Source: Psoroptes ovis (Eukaryota; Arthropoda; Arachnida; Sarcoptiformes; Psoroptidae). From it: a stretch of 64,000 nt of DNA. Made by a program: the position numbers and the translations under genes. The notes under the pieces were generated by a model. That model ran no database searches and was not told the DNA's origin. It worked only from the letters and a program-made list of their open reading frames with translations. Numbering within the stretch: the stretch's first letter is position 1; each line of letters starts with the position of its first letter. The stretch lies in the NCBI GenBank assembly GCA_002943765.1, contig PQWQ01000010.1, positions 188,501 through 252,500 on the forward strand. The letters are read 5' to 3'. This document shows, piece by piece, positions 34,920-46,718 of the stretch.

Positions 34920-37482
34920 TTATCTTGTTGAAAGTAATGCCATCGTCGTCGTCGATGATGTTGTATTTGTTATCAATGAAAATATTGAATCAAATGTTGA
35001 TGATTGAAACGTTGATGAATGAATGGATGACACAGTTGGTGATGATGATAATATTGCTCTTGTGGACGCCGTTAGATTGATTAACGTATCATTATTCGAA
35101 ATAAGGTCCGACAAAGGTTTTATCATTGTGGTTGTTGTTGTTGTTGTTGCTGATTCAAATGAACCACAATTTTGGTCATCATAATCAGATGATATTGTTG
35201 GCGATGATGAGCAGAACGACGAATCGTTAATCAAACACGATATGACAATGCCAAATGTCAAGCCAATTATATGGCAAAATGTCATTAAATTACCAATTAT
35301 TCGATGTTCATCGCGACATTTTATTCGTTGAATTTGTTTTGTCGTTGAAATTAATAACATTGATAATGAGCTTAACAAACCGTTAGTGATTCCTGTTCGG
35401 AAAAATTCGAATAAATTAATCCTTTTATTTCCAATATTTTAAATAATTTAATAATACAAGACCTAGAATTATTGATAATATCATGGACCACAGTGATTGA
35501 TGCAGCATGAAAGCATTGAAACGTAATGTTGACGCTGATATCGGTATCAATAATACACGACTAAATGAAACAATTAATAAATTTCGAATATTAATTGTCA
35601 AGAACATTGGTGATAGCAATTTTCCAAATAAATCAGACATATTAAATGCACAAATCAATATGATTGGCAGCCAATCGTGATCATTTGCATTCGAATCACA
35701 AAATATTTTCATTTGAATATTGAAATTTTGGGCCACGGTGACCAAATAGACGATTATCATCATTACCATATTTGGCCATATATTTTCGATTATAATTAAT
35801 CGAATTTGTAATTTTTGTTTGATAATACTGGGGAATCGTACACGATGAAACATATTACAGATTAGGTGTACAAATGTTTCAAAATAATGTTGAACATTAA
35901 CAAGTAATGATGCAGTGAACGTTGATTGTTGATTTGATTTAAAATCAATCGAATAATAATCGTCATTTATGTCATTAATGGTCTTATTGGGATTATTTTC
36001 AATGTTTACATTATTATTATTATTCAAATCTAATGTCAATGATGCGGAATCGATTGATAATTTTCGTGGCTGCAATTCAAGATTATCGATTTCATCATCA
36101 TCAATACCGAATGGTAAAACGAATTCGGTTGAATCTGTACGTAAAATGTTTTGTATTTTGTTTTGTAAGCTGATGATTGAACGATTTTTGTTGAATTCAG
36201 TGTTTGATGATTTTAAAATCGAATTCTTTGTGTTCGAATTTGTTTCTTTTTGTCTTTGGTCATCAAGGGATTGAATAGAATTATTCAATTGCTGTTGTTT
36301 CCGCTGTTCTTCTTGCCGATGAATCATATTCACAAGACCAACATTTTCATTTATTTGATACATTATTTGTGTTGAATGATTATTCAAATTGTTATCATTG
36401 CTCGTATCATCAAGTTTGGGTCTAGTTTGACCATACATCAAGTTCGGTAATATGAATATATTGAACATAATTAAACTAATACCAATCAATATGATTGAAA
36501 ATGTGAAAAATACGAAAGAATTAAATTCAATTCGATTCCAGCCGAATAATTTGGTCGAAATTTGATAAAATATAACAATAATATTACTTAATGATTCCCC
36601 AATCATTAAAAATAGAATATTATTTATATGATTTTTGTTGAATTTCAATAATATTAATCCATAAGTAATTGATTGTTGAACGGTACAATTGAAAGTAATT
36701 AAACCAATGATAATTAACATCATTCTATATGTGGAAAAATTGTAATAATACTCAAATATTATCATCAAAATCATTGTCACAATAATTGTTGAAAGATTCA
36801 TGTTTAAATAATGATTAATTTTCATTGATTTAACAATTGTTTCGATTAATAAATTTTCAATAATCACAGTTACGATAGCTGATGATAAATATGTGGTGAA
36901 TAAATCGAATGTTATTATCGATGATGGTGACATTAATGTGGAATATTTGCTAAGCATATAATTTCGGTGGAAAATGCTCAAACAATTCATCGGTAGCATA
37001 TAACCTGCAGCAGCCATTATAAATGATGCATCAATTATTTTGTTGTACAGGTTCAATTTTGGAGATTTTGGTGATGAATCACCATTATTATTATCATTGA
37101 ATATATTCATCGAAGTTCCATGGTGTTGATCTTGTTGCCCACTGTGTCGATCATCATTCACGACATATAATGGATTAAAATGATAATCCATTTGTTGTTC
37201 AACATCGAAGCCACCACCATCATTAGTATCACATTGAATGTTTTGATTTAGCGCTCCATTTATTAAGATTGTTGATGATATTTCTATGCTTTCTACTGTC
37301 GCTATATCTTTGCTTTCTTTCATCGGATTATTCAATCGTTTCACCGTAATCACATCTAAATTAATTGAGGTATTATTATCATAACAATTATCTGCATTGT
37401 TTAATTTGATCTCATCCATATTTTTCTTACAACTCGAATTGGGTTCAGATACGAACATATAAACATTAAGAAATGCCATCAT
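34920..37482 (-). CDS. ENT4/PMAT-like equilibrative transporter (SLC29A4 family)
   Basis: Two exons: 35463-37482 and 34920-35392, phase 1, giving 830 aa; human ENT4 is 530. The donor is a weak GTCTTG, chosen because it restores the ENT motif ILGITNGLLSSLSM across the junction. The protein has an N-terminal cytosolic tail of about 150 residues, then six TMs with MLPMNCLSIF and TFNCTVQQSITYGLILL plus GESLSNIIVIFYQISTKL, which match ENT4 (CTVQQSSFYG, GESTAGVMISLSRILTKL). A central loop of about 180 residues, rich in Asn and Gln, separates TM6 from TM7-11. The C-terminus is a ~100-residue Ser/Thr-rich tail. ENT4 transports monoamines and organic cations; substrate transfer here is inference. Start ATGATG at 37482. 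It is head to head with KDM2. Confidence 0.87.
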
Positions 37483-38369
37483 TATGTTTCAGAAACCCAA
37501 AACATAATTATCATTCTTGAATCTTATAGCAGCAGTAGCAGAATGGAAACATATAGAAACATGTCAATATTTGTTGACACAAATATGGCACAGTCGCAAA
37601 GAATTTCGGCGTGAAACTTCACCGAATTTCGAAGATTTCATTCATTGTGATTCTTTAATTATAATTATGTCCATTATCAACAATTATAAACCCCTGAAAA
37701 CATTTATCAATAATTAACCCTTTAAAATTTAAAAGGAAAAGAAATTTTCCTTTTAAAAAATTTTCTTTAAATCACCATAATGTGCTGCCATCTAGTTTAA
37801 AATGTTTGTACTTTGAAAGAAGCATAAAGGTGTCAATGATTTTCATATGGATCGACGATTGACGCATGCTCATTTCTCTGGTCACGTAAACAAAATCCAA
37901 TGAAAACATTTTCATTTATTAATTAATGTATTTTACTTTGACTAATTAATTAGAATGACCATTAGTATGATTGCATCAACGTTTATTTTGCAGGCATTTT
38001 CAAAAATTGGATGAAAGTTCATGCAAAATAATTGATAAATTAGAAAATTCCTTATGACTTTTATTGAATTTTTTAAAAACTATTTCCACTCAATAGGTTC
38101 ATAGCTATTGAAATCGCATGGTTTTTGTTTATTTTTTGTTTTTTAGGGTGCCAATTGTGAAAAGGATTATGGTTCAAATTTTTCAATGAAAACGAAATTC
38201 GAAGTTAATTCGAATTTTTTTAAATCACAAAATGCCAAATATGAGTTGATTATTCTGATCTGTTCTCCGTATATTATAGTCTAATATTGAATTTTATTGA
38301 TATGCCTAAATAATGATCGATTTCATTTGATTATTTTATTGATATTACAAAAAAACAAGCTATATTACG
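37483..38369. promoter_or_regulatory. Shared 5' region of divergent ENT4-like and KDM2 genes
   Basis: 887 bp between two start codons pointing apart; it must hold both promoters and 5'UTRs. No clear TATA or Inr assignment is possible. A plus-strand ORF at 37517-37717 overlaps it but has no family similarity. Confidence 0.5.
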
Positions 38370-41337
38370 ATGATTGATAACAAAAACAATTCCAAACATA
38401 GATCAACCATTCAACCACCTAGGAAATTGGTAAGTCCTTCTGGGTTCGAACTTAATGTGAATCAACTAACGTTGAATTGTTTTGAATTGAATAGCGTTCA
38501 AGGCAGAAAAGAGCACGTTATGAAGAAATATTTGATGATAATGATGAAGATTATTTTGAAGAACGTTATTTTAATGTTGAAGAAAAATTACAATGTAAAA
38601 GTTTTGCCAATTGTCAGCGTAATTGTGTAAAAGAGATGAGCGGATCCGATGTTACTTTTGAATATTTTCAACGTAATGGTTTCCAACAGCCAATGGTTGT
38701 AAAGGATAATAAAAATAATGGTAATTTTCATTCAAATAATTCTATCATAGTTTTATCAATTGGTTTGTCTTGATGCACACAGAATTAGGAATGAAAATAC
38801 CAGACAAGTCTTTCACCGTTGATGATGTTAAACAATGTGTTGGACAACGTCGTATTTTGGACGTGATGGATGTCGATACACAAAAAGGCAAAACAATGAC
38901 CATGAAAGAATGGTGTAATTATTATAACAGCACTGATCGTATTGAATTGTTGAACGTAATATCTTTGGAATTTTCACATACCAAACTGGAACAATTTGTT
39001 GATTCACCTCGTATAGTCAAACAAATGGATTGGGTTGATCTAGTTTGGCCTAGATATTTGAAAAAATTACAAAAAGAAGGAACCAATGCTTTGCATGAAA
39101 TGAAATATCCTAAAGTACAAAAATATTGTCTGATGAGTGTCAAAGGATGTTATACTGATTTTCATATTGATTTCGGTGGCACCTCTGTTTGGTATCATAT
39201 TTTACGTGGACGTAAAATTTTCTGGTTAATACCACCGACTGAAACAAATATACGTTCATATGAAAAATGGACATTATCGGGTGAACAATCGAAAATATTT
39301 TTCGGTGATCTGGTCGAACATTGTTGTCGAGTGGAATTAGAATCTGGTAATACTTTTTTCATACCAACCGGTTGGATACATGCCGTGTATACGATGGAAG
39401 ATTCATTAGTATTTGGTGGAAATTTTTTACATTCATTCGCTATCGAAAAACAATTGCGTGTATCACAAGCCGAAGATGTTACACATGTTGAAGCAAAATA
39501 TCGTTATCCATTTTTCACTCATCTCATGTGGTATGTTTTAGTACGTTATGTTAATTGTTTAATGGGTCGTAATCATTTATCTGTTGATGATGATGGTAAT
39601 CCGTTATCAGCGGAAGAAATGAAAAAAGAATCAAATAATGAAAAACCAGTAAATGGTGATAACACTAATTATGATAATCATCAAGAATCAGAACCAAAAT
39701 CAGAAATAAAGACAGAGTGTTCATCATCATCATCATCAGATGATGATGAACATTTTCAAAATGAAAAACAATCAATGGCGCCATTCATAACCTATAAACC
39801 TAATCGTAAAATTCATTTAACAAAATATGAGATAAACGGGTTGAAAAAATTGATACAATGGTTACAACAAAAATATGCTAAATTACAAAAAGAAATACGT
39901 TTAGGTAAAACAAATGAATCGCGTACCGCTTTAGTGCCAGATTTAATAAGGTCTCCGGAAAATTTATTAAATGATGCTCGTAAATTGATTGATGAACATG
40001 AAAATGATGATCAAGAGTTGGCCATAACAAATCGTCCAGTATTATTTTGGTTCACAAAAAAATTACTTGCACAGCTCAATAAACCACCTGTTATTAAAAA
40101 ACCATCAACATCTGTATGTACAACAAACAAACAAACGCAAAATATAGCACCACAACAGCATCAAAAAATTCCAATCAAATTCAATTCATCTCCAGCGAAT
40201 CAGTCTTCAGATCAACCACAACAACAATTGCGTCAAGTCAGCCTCGGTACAACATTGAATTATGATCTAATATCGAATAATTCAATATTGAAAGGATTGA
40301 TTGAACAGACTGGAGTGAAGACTGTTCCATCATCATCATCGCTATCATTACCTCAATCTTCATCTTCTTCGTTGAATAAAATAGAAAAATCCGAAGAAAA
40401 AGATCTGTGTAAGCCTATCGCAAATGATGATAAATGTACAACATCATCATCTACAATGTCCATACCTCCATCGACAAACGTATCGAATGAAATTGGATCA
40501 GAACATAATTATAATGTGAATTCATCAAGATATTACAACCCGTATTATCCACATAATTATGCTTATCATCCGTATCGTTCATCACTGCCATCACAACCAC
40601 CACAACAATTACCGCAGGCACCGAATGTGCATCATAATTCGTCGACATATGTTTACGCTCCTCCACAATCAGCTATTAATGTTGCACATTCAACCACAGC
40701 ATTGAAACCACAGCCACAACCAATCATCATTCAATCGACACAATCTCAACAGCCATATTCAACAGCAACCATAATCAATGTGAATCCTAATGTGACTCAG
40801 CATTATTATCATCATAACAACAATGTAAATTATTCCATTATGCCGCAACACACCACTCAAATACAGCATCAACAACAACAACAACAACAACAAAAACCAA
40901 CAATTATTTATCAACAATTGCCGCCTAATCAATCATCCTTATATTATCATCAGCAACCTTCAATAACACCACCTCATCATCAGCCACAATATTATGTGTC
41001 TTCGTCATCGTCGTCTTATCACCGAATGCCCCAACATCAACCTAGAAATGTTTTGACACTTGCATTTCGAACGCCTAATCAAACGCAACCTCCGACTTTG
41101 CCGCAATCTCAGCCGCAAAATCCTCAAATAATTCAATGTACATATCAACAGCCAATCGCTACAATTGCCATTCCAGCAAATGTTCAAGTACCAATGCAAT
41201 ATAAAACGACAATTGGTCATCATCATGAACAACAAATACGTAATCAACAGCAGCGACAAAATTTACCAGTGATCAATACAATCAATAGCTCCTTTTCAAT
41301 ACCAACTAATTATACAACCATTTTACCTAATTGTTAG
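38370..41337 (+). CDS. KDM2: KDM2 histone lysine demethylase, JmjC half (KDM2A/B, JHDM1)
   Basis: Exons 38370-38429, 38495-38720 and 38789-41337, with phases 0 and 1. Read to the in-frame stop it gives 944 aa. It matches KDM2 through the JmjC core: EKLQCKSFANC region, MKIPDKSFTVDDVKQCVGQRR, DVDTQKG, VISLEFSHTKLEQ, YPKVQKYCLMSVKGCYTDFH. Iron ligands are intact: His (39163-39165) and Asp (39169-39171) in FHIDFGG, and His (39379-39381) in GWIHAVYT. The family removes H3K36me1/2 with Fe(II) and 2-oxoglutarate. After JmjC comes the linker block (LTKYEINGLKKLI, DEHENDDQELAITNRPV), then about 415 residues rich in Gln, Pro, His and Ser ending at a TAG. The rest of KDM2 (CxxC, PHD, F-box, LRR) begins about 380 bp on. 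Either a splice from inside this exon joins them or two transcripts are made. Confidence 0.9.
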
Positions 41338-41719
41338 CCTTGAGGTGAATATTTTACCCAATATTTCAGACTTTTAATGCCAAATGATGGCGACAGCTGT
41401 TAAATATCATATGGTGCATAGCTATATATTTTTGTCTAAAAAACACGCATGCTCACTTTGTATAGCACAAACAATCAATCATCAATGCTATTGGAGCGAC
41501 ATCACTAATAAAAGTTGAGTTAATATAAACACAAAAGCATCAGATGATTTGCATTTGGCAATTTACATAAATTATTATGACAAATATCCAATTATTTGTT
41601 TTCAAAATGATCATATTAAATCTAATTCTGCTCAATTAATTTATCTTAGATCTCAAATTAATATAAATTCAAGGAGCTATAATTTTATTGATCCAAAGAT
41701 ACCGGTACCAACAGCAAAT
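41338..41719. other. Interval separating the two KDM2 halves
   Basis: All three plus frames have stops soon after the JmjC-exon stop; one frame reopens at about 41549. It contains an AATAAA (41507-41512) and a strong-looking acceptor (ATATTTCAG at about 41374) that leads only into stops. It may be a long intron, a 3'UTR plus a second promoter, or both in different isoforms. Confidence 0.5.
41507..41512 (+). terminator. Possible internal poly(A) signal between KDM2 halves
   Basis: AATAAA 170 bp after the stop of the JmjC half. Its position would allow a truncated JmjC-only mRNA. Confidence 0.4.
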
Positions 41720-44700
41720 ATGGCGGCATCAAATATAGCTAATCAACTGTCCAACTCAATGAACAATGCAGAAATTCAGCCATCAATTAATTCTTCATTG
41801 ATACATCCACGCGTCCATCATTCGCATTCAATGTTTTCAACCGTGAATCCGTATAGCATTCCATCATTACTACCGCATCATACTCATCCTTATTCAGCTT
41901 ATTCATTGAATCCATATTATCCACATCATCCCCTTCCACCACCACCGATTCCATATGGTTCAACAATTACACATCTTCCACATGCCCCAATGGCACCAGC
42001 ACATCCTAATCATCGATATCCAATTCCTTACATGTCAGATATTGCACAAACATCACTGACAACGCATATGCCGGCAGCATCTATCGCTTCGCAGCCATCA
42101 TCGTCACAAATCGCTCAGCCATCATCAGTAACAACAGCTGCAACTTCAACATCGACATCAAAATGTAATAAACAATCATCCACAACCAAAAATGATATCA
42201 AATCATCTGTGAAACATGGTAAAAATTCATCGAATAATTCACATAAAGATAATATAAACTCTTCATCGAATAATAATACTAAAATGTCTAATGATTCATC
42301 GCGAAGACGGCGCACTAGATGTAAAAAATGTGAATCATGTTTACGTGCTGATTGTGGTGATTGTCATTTTTGTAAAGATATGAAAAAATTTGGAGGACCA
42401 GGTGAGTTATAGCTTGCGATACAAATGTCTAAATTATTTGATTATTCGTTTTCAGGACGCATGAAACAATCGTGTATAGCTCGACAATGTTTAGCACCAG
42501 TTCTGCCTCACACAGCTTGCTGTTACATTTGCGGTCGAGATGGTTGGGAAAAATTGACTGTGGATCCATCATCGTTGGCCGATGAAACAGCTTCATCATT
42601 GATGGAATGTTCACAATGTTGGGAAATTGTACATCCATATTGTTTAAATGAACGACAACCAGATCTCTTTGAAAATGAAATCAAAGGTTTTTATCAAAAA
42701 TCTTAAATGCTGATTTCTTGAATAATTTTTATTTTTTATAATTTCCTAGGTGTCATCAATAAGGAGTTACCGAATTCTTGGGAATGTCCAAAATGTATTA
42801 GATTAGGTGTTAATAATTCGAATAAGCAGCATCAACACGAAACAACGTCTACCTCTGCATCATCTTTAACCACAATAAATAAATGCTCATCATCATACAA
42901 AACAAATTCCTCAAAGATGTGTTCAACATTCATTGAATCAAGTGATGATAAAAGCAAAAAGAAATCTTTGATTAAACAGCGATCTAAATCGAAAGATTCG
43001 GCCGAGATCAATTGTGGCAAAAGTGACGGAAAGAATTTCGCGCAACAGACCAGACAAAATGAAGAAAAATCTCAAGCTAAATCATCGTCAGCAACATCAA
43101 ATTCCACCTCCATCCCAACAAATACTGATGAAGAAATGAATAACTCTGCACATCCTACATCATTAGCTTCGGCAGTAGTTATGGTCCCGATACCACCACC
43201 ACCGAGTCAGCCATTGAATCCATATTTAACGTATTCACATCCTCACCCATATGGATCATCAATGATGCCACCAGCAACGCCATCAGAGTTGCATGCCCAT
43301 TCAAATGTTTGTCATCAATCATCGCCTTCAGCTCATGGTGGTGAATATCCAACAATATTGCCATCATATTCAAATAATCCATATCCTGTTCCATCTAACA
43401 TGCTTAATAATTTTCATCCGATCATCCCGGGATCTTACGATCATCATCATCATTTAACTATTTGCCACAGAGATTTGCATCGTCAATCCATTGAATGTTA
43501 CGAACGGCCCGGTATAACCGCACCCGTCGAATACAAAGAGCCTAGTCATTTGGCTGTTGAAGGATGTTTGCCCCAGCAATTATGCTCAGTTCCTCAACAG
43601 TCGCAGAATACAGCTCAAAGTTCTCATCCATTATCTGAGCAATCGTCAACATTTATTTCGAATTCTGATCTCATTGAGCATGGTAATGTCTGTCATTTAA
43701 TGATATCATTATTTTTTCAATTATTTATTTAATTGTTTTTAGATACTTTCGATTCGAATCAACAAAAGGCAAAAGTCGAAAATTGCTCAGAAATCGCTGA
43801 ACAAGAGCCAACTGTTGTCGAGAATTCTGAGGAAACTAATTTAACAAATAACAATAATGAAAGTAATGTGACAAAAGAAGATAATCATGCACAACATCAA
43901 CAAAATGGTTCGATAAATGATGATGATAATAAAAACAGTAAAAAGAAAAGAGAATTGAAAAATCCAATACTAGTTGTACGGCCAATACCATTGGCAGAAG
44001 ATATTGATGAATCTGAAAGTGATGATTCCGATAATGATAATTGTTTGCGAATCGAAATTTATAATAAGAAAATCAATGAATTAACGAAAAAATTTCGCAA
44101 AAGAATTTCGTTGAATGAAAATTTAATTGAAAATGATCGTAATGTTGTTTTACCAATACTTCAGCATCTTGATCGTAATGACATATTGAAATGTATGACT
44201 GTTTCCAAAAATTGGTATAGTAAGTAATTTTCATTATAGATTTCTATCATTTATTGATAATTTGACTCAAAATGAAATTTAGAATGGTGTTTAGATTGCA
44301 GTTTATGGTCAGAGATAATAATACGGTCAAACCAAACAATAAATTCAACAATATTGATTGGTATTGTGCGACGACAGCCTCGGTCGCTCGATTTAAGTTG
44401 GACAAATATAAACGTGCAACAATTATCATGGTTGCTGTCAAGATTACCGCAATTACAAACACTGAAACTTGCTGGTTGTCGATCCAAAATTGTAAATTCA
44501 TTACAAACATGTAATATTGCATTGCTGACTGGTCTAGATTTATCATGGAGTGAATCATTCTGCGATAAATTTGCTCGTCATTTATTCAGCAAACCAATCG
44601 ATTCTAAACCAGGACAATTGGATACGCAAACACGTTTACGTTTTCTTACTTATCTTAATTTATCCGGTAATTATCTTAGAAATTTTAAAATTCCAAAACT

Positions 44701-45171
44701 AATAATTTATTTCAAACACAATTAGGGACATTGATTACGGATGAAACAATCGAATATATGAATGAATTTCTATTAATGTTGGACAAAGTTTGTCTGAATG
44801 AATGTAATCTAATTACAGATTTCGGCATTCGATCATTGATCGAATCGAAATCTGAAAAATTGGTGGAATTGCATTTGAATGGCTGTGTTCGTTTGACAGA
44901 CATTAGTCTACAATTGATACACCTGAAATGCAAACAACTATCGTTGTTAGATATTCGAAATTGCCATTTAGTAACTAAAGAATGTTGTGAACAATTTTTA
45001 AATTCAAATTATCAATCCATTATTGATGATGATCATAATTGTAATATATCCATACCTAATCACTCATTGAATCATATCATCAAAGATACTGCCAACAACA
45101 GCAAACTTCAATCTCAGCAATCAGGTGAAAATTATTGGAGAATTTTGGAAGAAAAATTATTCATTCATTGA
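41720..45171 (+). CDS. KDM2: KDM2, CxxC-PHD-F-box-LRR half
   Basis: Exons 41720-42401 (the 5' boundary could be a splice acceptor such as CCAAAG before 41703), 42456-42686, 42750-43682, 43743-44219, 44283-44666 and 44726-45171. Five phase-1 junctions close, giving 1050 aa from ATG 41720. Domains in order: a His/Pro/Tyr-rich lead; CxxC zinc finger (RCKKCESC, CGDCHFC, KKFGGPGRMKQSC) that binds unmethylated CpG; PHD finger (CYICG...MECSQCWEIVHPYCL...WECPKC); a disordered stretch; F-box (NVVLPILQHLDRNDILKCMTVSKNWYS); then leucine-rich repeats (SLDLSWTNI, LKLAGCRS, LHLNGCVRLTD). The order is exactly that of KDM2A/B. The F-box would recruit SKP1/CUL1; in flies KDM2 belongs to the dRAF complex. Mammalian KDM2 short forms also start just before CxxC. 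One donor (42687, GTTTTT) is weak. Confidence 0.92.
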
Positions 45172-45370
45172 ATAATTTTCTAAAATAAGAAGTTTACCCA
45201 ATATTAATTTTTTGTAACATTTTTTTTATATATAAAAACATTTGTAACCTTCTATGAATAAAATTTCTTATTCAATTTTTACTCATTCAAAGTATGGATC
45301 TCATATCTTATTTGCCGCGTTCAAGCTTCTGACCAAACCATCACATTTTTCCAAAGATTTCCACGTACTA
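45172..45370. other. KDM2 3'UTR and boundary of the minisatellite
   Basis: About 200 bp after the KDM2 stop with AATAAA at 45257-45262, then unique sequence that runs into the 44-bp tandem array. Confidence 0.6.
45257..45262 (+). terminator. Poly(A) signal AATAAA of KDM2
   Basis: AATAAA 86 bp after the LRR-half stop codon. Confidence 0.55.
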
Positions 45371-46646
45371 TAGCCTTAGATTTTTTCGAAATTTTCGAAA
45401 ATTTCCACGTACTATAGCCTTAGATTTTTTCGATTTTTTGAAAAATTTTGACGATGGATAGCCTTAGATTTTTTCGATTTTTTCAAAAATTTTGACGATG
45501 GATAGCCTTAGATTTTTTCGATTTTTTCAAAAATTTTGACGATGGATAGCCTTAGATTTTTTCGATTTTTTCAAAAATTTTGACGATGGATAGCCTTAGA
45601 TTTTTTCGATTTTTTGAAAAATTTTGACGATGGATAGCCTTAGATTTTTTCGATTTTTTGAAAAATTTTGACGATGGATAGCCTTAGATTTTTTCGAAAT
45701 TTTCGAAAATTTCCACGTACTATAGCCTTAGATTTTTTCGATTTTTTGAAAAATTTTGACGATGGATAGCCTTAGATTTTTTCGATTTTTTGAAAAATTT
45801 TGACGATGGATAGCCTTAGATTTTTTCGATTTTTTGAAAAATTTTGACGATGGATAGCCTTAGATTTTTTCGAAATTTTCGAAAATTTCCACGTACTATA
45901 GCCTTAGATTTTTTCGATTTTTTGAAAAATTTTGACGATGGATAGCCTTAGATTTTTTCGAAATTTTCGAAAATTTCCACGTACTATAGCCTTAGATTTT
46001 TTCGATTTTTTGAAAAATTTTGACGATGGATAGCCTTAGATTTTTTCGATTTTTTGAAAAATTTTGACGATGGATAGCCTTAGATTTTTTCGATTTTTTG
46101 AAAAATTTTGACGATGGATAGCCTTAGATTTTTTCGATTTTTTGAAAAATTTTGACGATGGATAGCCTTAGATTTTTTCGATTTTTTGAAAAATTTTGAC
46201 GATGGATAGCCTTAGATTTTTTCGATTTTTTGAAAAATTTTGACGATGGATAGCCTTAGATTTTTTCGATTTTTTGAAAAATTTTGACGATGGATAGCCT
46301 TAGATTTTTTCGAAATTTTCGAAAATTTCCACGTACTATAGCCTTAGATTTTTTCGATTTTTTCAAAAATTTTGACGATGGTTAGCCTTAGATTTTTTCG
46401 AAAAATTTGAAAATTTTGACGATGGTTAGCCTTAGATTTTTTCGATTTTTTCAAAAATTTTGACGATGGTTAGCCTTAGATTTTTTCGATTTTTTCAAAA
46501 ATTTTGACGATAGATAGCCTTAGATTTTTTCGATTTTTTCAAAAATTTTGACGATAGATAGCCTTAGATTTTTTCGATTTTTTCAAAAATTTTGACGATA
46601 GATAGCCTTAGATTTTTTCGATTTTTTCAAAAATGTCGAAATTTTG
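45371..46646. repeat. 44-bp minisatellite, about 29 units of two main types
   Basis: Tandem units all begin TAGCCTTAGATTTTTTCG and are exactly 44 bp. Type A continues ATTTTTTGAAAAATTTTG and ends ACGATGGA (a variant has TTTTTTCAAAAA). Type B continues AAATTTTCGAAAATTT, a perfect 16-bp palindrome, and ends CCACGTACTA. By my count B units occupy positions 1, 8, 12, 14 and 22 of 29; unit 24 is a third variant. The last units end GATAGATAG or degrade into unique sequence by about 46,700. The array lies between the converging KDM2 and iPLA2-beta genes and has no ORF. Confidence 0.9.
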
Positions 46647-46718
46647 TCGATGTATAGATTTTCCTTAGATATTCCACGTACGATAACCTTAGATGTTTTC
46701 AAAAAATTCGTTTGGGAA

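Noticed and set aside
45371..46646. CRISPR-like array
   Set aside because: Units are contiguous 44-bp tandem copies without unique spacers, in eukaryotic DNA; this is a minisatellite.
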